DNA of 62,295 bases from assembly GCF_019656315.1 (NCBI RefSeq), contig NZ_BPLU01000020.1:1-62295 (forward strand), in the 5' to 3' direction. Source of the stretch: Flavobacterium sp. UMI-01. GTDB taxonomy: Bacteria; Bacteroidota; Bacteroidia; Flavobacteriales; Flavobacteriaceae. A program made the translations under genes and the position numbers. Positions 27,580 to 35,275 of this stretch are shown piece by piece. The first letter of the stretch is position 1; every line of letters starts with the position of its first letter. A model generated the notes under the pieces. It saw only the letters and a list, made by a program, of their open reading frames with translations, ran no database searches and was not told where the DNA came from.

Positions 27580-28816
27580 AGCAATTGGGAATTACATACA
27601 GCTTGTAGATGAAAGAAATAAAGGTTTACAAGTTAAAACACTTTTAGGACTTAGTATTTCTAAGCAATTTATAAAATCTGTAGCCAATACGATTGGAACG
27701 GATATGCAGAATTATAAAATTATCCGTAAAAATCAATTTGCTTGCAGTACTATGCAGGTACGCCGAGACAAAAAAATGCCTGTTGCCTTATACACAGGAG
27801 ATGAACCTGCAATAATTTCGCAGGCTTATCCGATTTTTGAAATACTTGACTCATCAGAGCTTCTTCCCGAATATTTAATGATGTGGTTTAGTCGTTCGGA
27901 ATTTGATAGAGAAGCCTGTTTTCATGCTGTTGGTGGTGTTCGAGGAAGTTTGGAATGGGAAGATTTTTGTGGTATGAAATTACCAATTCCTTCCCCTGAA
28001 AAACAACTGGAAATCGTGCGTGAATACAACGTGATTCAAAACCGCATCGCGCTTAACAACCAACTTATTGCTAAACTCGAAGAAACTGCTCAGGCTGTGT
28101 ATAAGCAGTGGTTTGTGGAGTTTGAGTTTCCTGATGAAAATGGGAAACCCTATAAAAGCAATGGCGGAGAGATGGTTTGGTGTGAGGAATTGGAAAAGGA
28201 AATTCCGGAGGGGTGGGGATTAAAAAGGTTAGATGATTTTATAAAAATCACGAATGGCTATGCTTTTACGTCAGATGAATTTTCAAATGAAAAGGAATTG
28301 CCAATAATAAAAATATCTAATATTAATGATAGCAAAGTTATTTTAGAAAATATACAATATTCAAAGCTATACAATAATCTATTAAAGTATAAAGTGCAAT
28401 TTGGCGATATCTTGATTACTCTTACAGGAAGTCATAAAACGCAAATTAATTCAGCGGTAGGCAAAGTAGCAATGTATAATTACAAATTTGACGCACTATT
28501 AAATCAACGAGTTAGCAAAATATCCTCAAAAGCACAAAATATCATATATCAGTTAATCCAATCAGAATTTTTTAGAGAGTATTTGATGAATGGTGCCACA
28601 GGTAGTGCAAATCAAGCTAACATTTCACCAGACTTAATAAAGGAATATATTGTTGTTTATCCAGGAATTAAATCGCTAATGGAATTTGATAATACATTCG
28701 ATGTCATTCGTAAAAATATTATGAATGCAATTAATGAAAACCAAAAAATGGAGGAGTTGAAGGAGTTGTTGTTGGCTAAAATGACGAAAGTTGAAGTTAA
28801 AACTGTTGAAATATGA
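27563..28816 (+). CDS. hsdS: Type I restriction-modification specificity subunit
   Basis: HsdS recognises the two half-sites of the target through two target-recognition domains. The 417-residue product has TRD1 (about 1-150), a central conserved helix (IPSPEKQLEIVREYNVIQNRIALNNQLIAKLEETAQAVY, positions ~150-190), TRD2 (about 215-380) and a C-terminal conserved helix ending ELLLAKMTKVEV. TRD2 and the 3' end are visibly more AT-rich than TRD1, suggesting TRD exchange. The stop overlaps the next start as ATGA. Confidence 0.95.
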   Translation: MKSSYKAIGNYIQLVDERNKGLQVKTLLGLSISKQFIKSVANTIGTDMQNYKIIRKNQFACSTMQVRRDKKMPVALYTGDEPAIISQAYPIFEILDSSELLPEYLMMWFSRSEFDREACFHAVGGVRGSLEWEDFCGMKLPIPSPEKQLEIVREYNVIQNRIALNNQLIAKLEETAQAVYKQWFVEFEFPDENGKPYKSNGGEMVWCEELEKEIPEGWGLKRLDDFIKITNGYAFTSDEFSNEKELPIIKISNINDSKVILENIQYSKLYNNLLKYKVQFGDILITLTGSHKTQINSAVGKVAMYNYKFDALLNQRVSKISSKAQNIIYQLIQSEFFREYLMNGATGSANQANISPDLIKEYIVVYPGIKSLMEFDNTFDVIRKNIMNAINENQKMEELKELLLAKMTKVEVKTVEI

Positions 28817-30036
28817 GTTTAGTGAAATATTCGGAAATGATATCTGAAATTAAAAATACTGAAAATCATCTGTTATTAGGCAATGGGTTTAATTATTCAC
28901 TAGGAGTTAATACTGGGTATGCTAATATTTTCGAGGTTATGAAAGAACATAATCCGATTTATAACAATTTAATAATCGAAAATGATAATTACGATATTGA
29001 GGGTATTATTGGAAGGTTAAAAAGCAATATTGAAAATTCAGACAAAGATTTTTTGCATGTATTCATCAACAATCAGGTTAAAAAAGATTTTATTAGAGCC
29101 TGTTTTTCAATTGTGAAAGAATCAATCAAAAATATTTATGAAGAAAAGAACAATGGATTAGGGCTTTTATTCAAAAACTTTACAAATTACTTTACCCTCA
29201 ATTATGATCCTTTTTTATACCTACTGTTATTAAAATTCAAGAAAAATGAAAATCTATTAGTATTTAATAACACAATCCCATTTAAAGAAATTGATCTGAA
29301 TGTACAAACTTCTGAGAAATATAAAACAATAAAAGATATTTATCATACTTATAAAAAAGACATTTTTGATAGTGGAGGAAATAAAATATTAGAAAAGGAT
29401 TTTAATAAATTAACAAAGACTGATTTTGAAAAGCAGTTAAGTGACGTTTTAAAAAATAAAGGTGTAAAAAATTACAAGAAATGTTTAGAGGTTTTGTATC
29501 AGGAGTTGTTAGAAAATGAAATTAAATTAGATATTTCAGATGGCTTTACTAAAAATAGTATGTTACAACTTTTTGAATATAGGCCTGAAATTAACAAAAA
29601 TTTATTTTTCCTTCATGGAGCTTTTCATTTGTATAAAGACAAAAAAAGTATTTATAAAATAACCAAAGCAAATGAAAAGGCTTTGTATGAAATAATTGAT
29701 GAAATCTTGGATAATGAATCTAAAGATTTGATTTGTGTATTTACAAATGACAGTAAAATAGATGAAATAAACGATAGTAGATATTTAAAAGACTCATTAG
29801 ATGAATTTTCAAATTTGAGAGGTAATATTGTAATCATTGGTAGTTCGTTGGATAACAATGACAAGCATATATTTGATGCGATAAACGACAGTGAGGCAAA
29901 TAGAGTCTATATTTCATCATCCCAAAAAAGTTTTGAAAAAGATTTTCAACGAGCAACGGAATTATTTAAGAATAAAGAAATTGTTCTATTTGATAGAGAT
30001 ACAATTTGTTACGATAAAGTTGAAGTATCTGAATAA
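28813..30036 (+). CDS. DUF4917 / SIR2-like protein (putative NAD-binding defence effector)
   Basis: The 407-residue protein has the pattern LLLGNGFNYSLG near the N-terminus, FTLNYDPFLY at about 128, LFFLHGAFHLY at about 265 and NIVIIGSSLDNNDKHIF at about 335. GNGF, T-x-NYD, LHG and the late G-S-L-x-x-x-D are the order of motifs in SIR2-like/DUF4917 proteins, which in several defence systems degrade NAD+. NADase activity here is inference. It overlaps hsdS by 4 bp, is strongly AT-rich and is followed by a remnant of a second hsdS 3' end, so it looks like inserted cargo. Confidence 0.8.
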   Translation: MSLVKYSEMISEIKNTENHLLLGNGFNYSLGVNTGYANIFEVMKEHNPIYNNLIIENDNYDIEGIIGRLKSNIENSDKDFLHVFINNQVKKDFIRACFSIVKESIKNIYEEKNNGLGLLFKNFTNYFTLNYDPFLYLLLLKFKKNENLLVFNNTIPFKEIDLNVQTSEKYKTIKDIYHTYKKDIFDSGGNKILEKDFNKLTKTDFEKQLSDVLKNKGVKNYKKCLEVLYQELLENEIKLDISDGFTKNSMLQLFEYRPEINKNLFFLHGAFHLYKDKKSIYKITKANEKALYEIIDEILDNESKDLICVFTNDSKIDEINDSRYLKDSLDEFSNLRGNIVIIGSSLDNNDKHIFDAINDSEANRVYISSSQKSFEKDFQRATELFKNKEIVLFDRDTICYDKVEVSE

Positions 30037-30095
30037 TCGATTTGGAAAGGTTGTGAATTGTTTAATTAATTTAAATAATAAAAATAATAACTATA

Positions 30096-30148
30096 AGGAG
30101 TTGTAGGAGATGTTGTTGGCAAAAATGACAAGATTTGAAAATAACTAG
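30096..30148 (+). pseudogene. Remnant of an hsdS 3' end
   Basis: Read in frame from 30098 this gives EL*EMLLAKMTRFENN*, which matches the C-terminus of HsdS (ELKELLLAKMTKVE). The DNA of 28753-28789 and 30096-30132 agrees at most positions. An internal TAG and the lack of any upstream hsdS sequence show it is a fragment. Its differences from the intact copy point to a diverged allele. Confidence 0.82.
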
Positions 30149-30182
30149 AAACTAACAAACCGAAATAAAGAAAACTTAGATT

Positions 30183-31721
30183 ATGAAATTACACTCAATT
30201 AAATTAAAAAACTTTAGGAGTTATAAAGAAGAAATAGAGATTAAAATAGATGATTTAACGGTTTTTGTTGGTAAAAATGATATTGGTAAATCAACAGTTT
30301 TAGAAGCATTAGATGTTTTTTTTAATGATGGTAAAGGAAATGGAGTAATAAAACTAGACAAGGAAGATATTAATAAAACAGCCCTAAATGAAGGAGATAA
30401 GGATGTTTTTATTAGTGCGACTTTTACAGATTTACCAGACTCAATCACGATTGATGCAACTAACCTAACGACATTTCAAAGTGAATATTTGTTGAATTCT
30501 GAAGATAGGTTAGAAATTGTAAAAAAATATCCAAATGCTGGTTCTCCAAAAGTATTTATAAAAGCAAATCATCCTACAAATCCAAAATGCTCAGAGTTAT
30601 TACTTAAGAAGATAACCGATTATAGAAAAATCATTAAGGATGAATCTATAGAATCTGAAAATTTAACTACAAATGCAGTTATGCGTACTGCAATTTGGAA
30701 TCATTTTGCAACTGATTTGCAATTGAGTGAAATAGAAATAGATACATCGAAAGAAGATGCGAAAAATATATGGGAAAGACTTCAAACATATTTACCTCAA
30801 TACTCCCTTTTTCAATCTGATAGAAAAAATAGCGATAATGATAGTGAAGTTCAGGATCCATTGAGGAAGGCTGTTTCTCAGATTTTGGGAGATCAAGAAG
30901 TTCTTGATATGTTTGCAGATATTGCAGGTAGGGTCGAAACTCATCTACGTGCTGTTTCTGATGCAACTTTAGGGAAATTAAGAGAAATGAATCCTGATAT
31001 TGCTGATTCTTTAACACCTGTAATTCCATCGGCTAGTGCTCTTAAATGGATAGATGTATTTAAAAATGTTTCTATTTCAGGTGATGAAAATATTCCAATT
31101 AATAAGAGAGGTAGTGGTGTTAAAAGATTGATTTTGCTAAACTTTTTTAGAGCCGAAGCAGAAAGAAGACTTCAAACAGGAAATTCACAATCTATTATTT
31201 ATGCTATTGAAGAACCTGAAACATCTCAACATACAGATCATCAAAAGTTATTGATAAAAGCTTTCGTGGAATTGTCACAAGCTAATAATACCCAAGTTTT
31301 ATTAACAACTCACAGTTCAACGGTCGTAAAATCATTAGAATTTGAAAATTTAAGATTAATTAATAAGGATATGGATGGAAACAAAGTTATATCAGAAGTA
31401 ATGTCTAGCCAATTGCCATATCCATCTTTAAATGAAATTAATTTTGTTGCGTTCCGTGATTTAACGGAAGAGTATCACAATGAATTGCACGGTTATATTG
31501 AAGCAGAAGAATTGTGGAACGATTATAAAAGTGGGAAGCCCACAGTTATTTACAATAAGATATTTAGAGGTAATGCCAGTATTCAGCAAATAATATTGAC
31601 CGAGTATATCAGACATCAAATTCATCATCCGGAGAATACTTTGAATCCTAGATTTACTTTTGAACAATTGGAGGATTCAGTTAATCTAATGAGAGATTTT
31701 ATTCTTAGTCAAAGAAATTAG
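30183..31721 (+). CDS. AAA/SMC-like ATPase (RecF/OLD type without TOPRIM)
   Basis: The 512-residue protein opens with LHSIKLKNFRSYKE and a Walker A of GKNDIGKST at residues 30-38. It has a Walker B region IIYAIEEPETSQH at about 338-350 and the switch LLTTHSS. The C-terminal ~90 residues after the ATPase core (ELHGYIEAEELWNDYKSGK onward) show no TOPRIM motif. Such ATPases occur in Gabija-, Septu- and OLD-type defence loci; which system this belongs to cannot be settled. It starts 34 bp after the hsdS remnant. Confidence 0.85.
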   Translation: MKLHSIKLKNFRSYKEEIEIKIDDLTVFVGKNDIGKSTVLEALDVFFNDGKGNGVIKLDKEDINKTALNEGDKDVFISATFTDLPDSITIDATNLTTFQSEYLLNSEDRLEIVKKYPNAGSPKVFIKANHPTNPKCSELLLKKITDYRKIIKDESIESENLTTNAVMRTAIWNHFATDLQLSEIEIDTSKEDAKNIWERLQTYLPQYSLFQSDRKNSDNDSEVQDPLRKAVSQILGDQEVLDMFADIAGRVETHLRAVSDATLGKLREMNPDIADSLTPVIPSASALKWIDVFKNVSISGDENIPINKRGSGVKRLILLNFFRAEAERRLQTGNSQSIIYAIEEPETSQHTDHQKLLIKAFVELSQANNTQVLLTTHSSTVVKSLEFENLRLINKDMDGNKVISEVMSSQLPYPSLNEINFVAFRDLTEEYHNELHGYIEAEELWNDYKSGKPTVIYNKIFRGNASIQQIILTEYIRHQIHHPENTLNPRFTFEQLEDSVNLMRDFILSQRN

Positions 31722-31882
31722 TATTATAGGACAAGTTACAATTTGCTCTAACAGAAAAAAAGAGTAAGAAAAGCATCATTACAATCCTCAAAGGCATCAT
31801 CACTAATCAATATGATTGCAAGGTTATGATTATAGTAGTTGTGAAGAGAATGAGTGGGTATTTTAACATGAAAAACTAAAAT
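31722..31882 (+). other. 161-bp gap with an unexplained open frame
   Basis: From about 31730 to 31879 a frame of some 49 codons without an ATG reads DKLQFALTEKKSKKSI... and ends MSGYFNMKN*. It does not resemble HsdS or HsdR. It may be the tail of a lost gene left from an earlier cargo, or chance. Confidence 0.35.
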
Positions 31883-34216
31883 ATGAGTAGTTTAAAGCAC
31901 TATAATGAATTTAAATTATTAGCTATTCGCCCGTTGGAAGGCACGGCACCAGAATTATTAAAAAGTCTGCAAAAGAATTGTATTTATTCTTTTTATAATG
32001 AATATCAATATACATTAAAAGATGGTACGTATGAAATAGAAGGTATTAAGTATATTCCGAGTGTTCCCTCCAATTTATATGGTAATAATATTAACATTTC
32101 TGCAATAGTTGGTCAAAATGGAAGTGGAAAAAGTAGTTTGTTAGAATTGTTTTATTATGCTATTCTTCTTGCTTCTAAAGAGCATTTGGAAAATGATACC
32201 GATTTAGAAATTAAATTTAATGCAGAGCTAATTGTTTTATATGGGAATCGTATAAAAGTATTGAGAATTAACAATGAATCAACAAAAGCTATAATATTTA
32301 AAAAAAATGATGAAAACGAGTTTGTAAAAGATAAACTAACTAGCGATAAAGTAGATCTTGACTTTTATACAAATGTGCTTAATTATTCAATTTATGGTTT
32401 GAATTCGAATTTAATACCTTGGATTAATTCAATTTTTTACAAAAACGATGCTTATCAATTACCTATTGTTATTAATCCATTTAAAGATTATGGAAATTAC
32501 GATATTAATAGAGAATACATGCTAATGCAATCTAGAGCTGTGTTTTATTCTTATGTATTGGGTTTCAAAGAAATTATAGATGACGTGTATATCCATTCTG
32601 TTGAATTTGAAATCGAAATTGAGAAAATTCTGAAAATCAATAATAAAAATGATTCGACTTTTGATTTATTACTAAAGTTTTTAGAAAAAACTATTTCAGA
32701 AAAAAGTTATAATATGCTTATCTTTAAGGATATAGAAAGAAAACTGCTTTCTCTAGAAATAATTTCCAATTTCATTAATAAAGAAAAAAGCAGGTGTAAT
32801 GATTTTTATACTTCAAAATTAGAAGATAGGAACCTTTACAAATCATTTACTTATTTATACATCTTTAAAAAACTTTATAAAATATCTAAAACGTATAAGA
32901 AATATAAAAAATATCATTTTATGTTTTCGGATAGATTGCCGTTTGATTTTAAATTTAATGATGCAAATCAAAATTTAGAAATCCACACAAATCCTGAATT
33001 ACCTGACAAGATTAATACTGAAATTATTTATGAACAAATCATGTTAAGCTTAGATTTAACAGGGGGAGAATCTGCAGGATTAAATGAAGATGATGTATTC
33101 TATATAAAAGAATTGTTTATGAGTTTTTATAGTGTAATTCATTCTGAACCTAATAACATTGATAGGCATTTACAAAAACTTAAATATGATCGGGATAATA
33201 TTCTAAATAATATTGCGCCTACAAAGGAATTAATTCAAGAGTTATTTAATGGTCAAGAATTTAAACAATATTTGTTTGGAGATTATATTAGTGAATTAAA
33301 CAAAGATACTAGCCATATTACTTTTAAATTGAAACAAGCTATACAGTACTTTAATTTAGACATTTTCAGTAGTATAGAAACAGACAAGTGTTTAATCATT
33401 AATAAAGAAAATAATTGTCAAATCAAATTAAGTATAGATAAAGAATATTTTAAGGATAGAAATAAAATAGAAGATATTCCTTTGGCTGTATTTAATCATG
33501 TAATAATGGTTGTTAAGACAAAAGAGAAAGATGAGGCTAAAAGAAATAAACTAATTAATAATAATAAGATTCAGCCTTATCCATATACTTCATTGAGTTC
33601 TGGTGAACAGCACTTAATAAATTCTATTTTAACAATAGCCTATCATAATTACAATTTACTTTCAGTAAGGACTGATTCTGGATTGAAAAAATATAAAAAT
33701 ATTAATTTAGTCTTTGATGAGTTAGAATTGTATTTACATCCTGAATATCAAAGGGCTTATATTAATAATCTAATGAATGTTTTAAATAAAATTCAGGAAA
33801 TCACAAATCAAAATGATATTTATTACAATATATTAATGGTTACCCATTCTCCTTTTATCTTATCTGATATTCCATCTCAGAATATTTTGAAATTAGAAAA
33901 TGGAGAACCAAAATCTAATGACAGTGTAAATTCCTTCGCAGCAAATATCTACGATATATTGAAAGATGAATTCTTTTTAAAAGATGGTGCTATTGGTGCT
34001 TATGTCTCGAATAAAATAAAATCAATTTTAAAGAAGAATATTGTAGAGAAAGAAGATCTTGAAGTTATAAATTTAATAGGTGATTCATTTCTAAAAGGAG
34101 TCATCAACAAGCAAATTGAAAATAAAGTTTCTACTGAAATATTAAATAAAGAGATTATGAGATTGCAAGAAATTTTAACTAACCGCTCTGAAAATGATAC
34201 AAATCAAGGAATATAA
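31883..34216 (+). CDS. Septu-like ATPase (PtuA-type), paired with HNH nuclease
   Basis: The 777-residue protein is an ABC/SMC-like AAA ATPase: Walker A VGQNGSGKSS at about 75, ABC signature-like LSSGEQHL at about 570, Walker B INLVFDELELYLHPE at about 608 and switch VTHSPFIL. A large helical insertion separates the halves. Its 3' end overlaps the HNH gene by 23 bp. An ATPase gene coupled to an HNH gene is the PtuA-PtuB layout of Septu anti-phage defence; this ATPase is longer than typical PtuA, so a relative rather than Septu proper is possible. Confidence 0.82.
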   Translation: MSSLKHYNEFKLLAIRPLEGTAPELLKSLQKNCIYSFYNEYQYTLKDGTYEIEGIKYIPSVPSNLYGNNINISAIVGQNGSGKSSLLELFYYAILLASKEHLENDTDLEIKFNAELIVLYGNRIKVLRINNESTKAIIFKKNDENEFVKDKLTSDKVDLDFYTNVLNYSIYGLNSNLIPWINSIFYKNDAYQLPIVINPFKDYGNYDINREYMLMQSRAVFYSYVLGFKEIIDDVYIHSVEFEIEIEKILKINNKNDSTFDLLLKFLEKTISEKSYNMLIFKDIERKLLSLEIISNFINKEKSRCNDFYTSKLEDRNLYKSFTYLYIFKKLYKISKTYKKYKKYHFMFSDRLPFDFKFNDANQNLEIHTNPELPDKINTEIIYEQIMLSLDLTGGESAGLNEDDVFYIKELFMSFYSVIHSEPNNIDRHLQKLKYDRDNILNNIAPTKELIQELFNGQEFKQYLFGDYISELNKDTSHITFKLKQAIQYFNLDIFSSIETDKCLIINKENNCQIKLSIDKEYFKDRNKIEDIPLAVFNHVIMVVKTKEKDEAKRNKLINNNKIQPYPYTSLSSGEQHLINSILTIAYHNYNLLSVRTDSGLKKYKNINLVFDELELYLHPEYQRAYINNLMNVLNKIQEITNQNDIYYNILMVTHSPFILSDIPSQNILKLENGEPKSNDSVNSFAANIYDILKDEFFLKDGAIGAYVSNKIKSILKKNIVEKEDLEVINLIGDSFLKGVINKQIENKVSTEILNKEIMRLQEILTNRSENDTNQGI

Positions 34217-35195
34217 TTTAGGGAGTATTGAATCGGAGTTGGATGTAGATATTAAAGCTATAGACAATTTGATAAAGTCAGATTTAAAAAAAATTTCTAG
34301 AATAAAAACTATTGAAACTTTTTTCGAAGATTTAAAACCAATAATTAATATTGAAGACGATTCTTCTTTTATAAAAGCTCCAAGAAATAAGATTGAACAA
34401 CTGAAACAGATAGATACATCTATTAGTATCGCTGATTTAAGATCCTTTAATACAAAATTCAAATTATTAGCTCCATACTTGAAGAAAAAGGGAAAGTATA
34501 AAAAATGTACTTTAAACGATATATTAGAATTTATTTTTGGCTATCATTTAGAAAATAGAACTCAAACTTTAAAAAAAGTTTTACGTAAAATAGATATTCA
34601 AAATTGTGTATATTGTCTAGCTCAGTATACCACTTCTTATGGTCTTGATAAGAAAAAAATCTATGTAAAAGGTAATTTAGATCATATTTATCCTAAAAGT
34701 TTAAATGCTTTGGTTAGTTTGAGTATTAATAATTTAGTGCCAGTTTGCGGACATTGTAATCAAAGAAAATTAAACGCATCAATTTCAAAATTTAATTTTA
34801 ATCCATTCGATTCCAATATAATTCCAATTTTTAAATTTAAAGATGTTTTAGAAATCAAAAAAGGACAAGTTAATTTTAAAAATTTGACTGATTTGAAAAT
34901 TGAAAATGTTAATTCTACACTAGAGAGTAGATTAGAATTGACATCATTGTATAAAGAATACAAATCACCAATTGAAAATCTGTTAGAAAGATATAAAAAA
35001 TTCAATTCTACCTCTTATGAAGAGCATATTGAAAAATTAGTAAAAAAAGGAATATCTGCTGATTTAGAATATTTTATTTCCGAAACACCATATACAGAAG
35101 AGAATTTACAAAATATACCTTTACATAAATTTAAGAGTGACTTCTACAAAGAGTTAGAGGGCTGTAAAAAAAGTGGCAAAATAACATTTTCTTGA
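34194..35195 (+). CDS. HNH endonuclease (PtuB-like)
   Basis: The 333-residue protein has an HNH/zinc core: CVYC at about 138-141, LDHIYPKS with the catalytic-type Asp-His at about 161, Asn at NNLVPVCGHCNQRK, with CGHC completing the zinc set. The N-terminal 130 residues are helical and may bind the ATPase. It overlaps the ATPase gene by 23 bp, so they are made together. Cleavage of invader or host nucleic acid is expected from the family. Confidence 0.87.
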   Translation: MIQIKEYNLGSIESELDVDIKAIDNLIKSDLKKISRIKTIETFFEDLKPIINIEDDSSFIKAPRNKIEQLKQIDTSISIADLRSFNTKFKLLAPYLKKKGKYKKCTLNDILEFIFGYHLENRTQTLKKVLRKIDIQNCVYCLAQYTTSYGLDKKKIYVKGNLDHIYPKSLNALVSLSINNLVPVCGHCNQRKLNASISKFNFNPFDSNIIPIFKFKDVLEIKKGQVNFKNLTDLKIENVNSTLESRLELTSLYKEYKSPIENLLERYKKFNSTSYEEHIEKLVKKGISADLEYFISETPYTEENLQNIPLHKFKSDFYKELEGCKKSGKITFS

Positions 35196-35196
35196 C

Positions 35197-35268
35197 ATGA
35201 AATTCACAGAATCCCAATTAGAACAAACTTTTATTCAGTCACAGCAAATCTATTATACAAATAACTAG
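35197..35268 (+). pseudogene. Remnant of an hsdR 5' end
   Basis: ATG at 35197 opens a 23-codon frame, MKFTESQLEQTFIQSQQI..., ending TAG. The true HsdR at 36769 begins MKFTESQLELAFINLLQE. The two share nine identical first residues, but synonymous positions differ (TTC/TTT, ACA/ACC, TCC/TCA), so the fragment came from a diverged hsdR. It lies 2 bp after the HNH gene stop. Confidence 0.85.
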
Positions 35269-35275
35269 TGTAACA

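Noticed and set aside
29652..29864. Minus-strand frame inside the SIR2-like gene
   Set aside because: It is a shadow of the AT-rich gene on the plus strand, with no start signal or recognisable sequence.
29991..30036. SIR2-like C-terminus KVEVSE as another hsdS scar
   Set aside because: Only 11 bp agrees with the hsdS 3' end (AAAGTTGAAGT), which is too short to separate from chance in AT-rich DNA.
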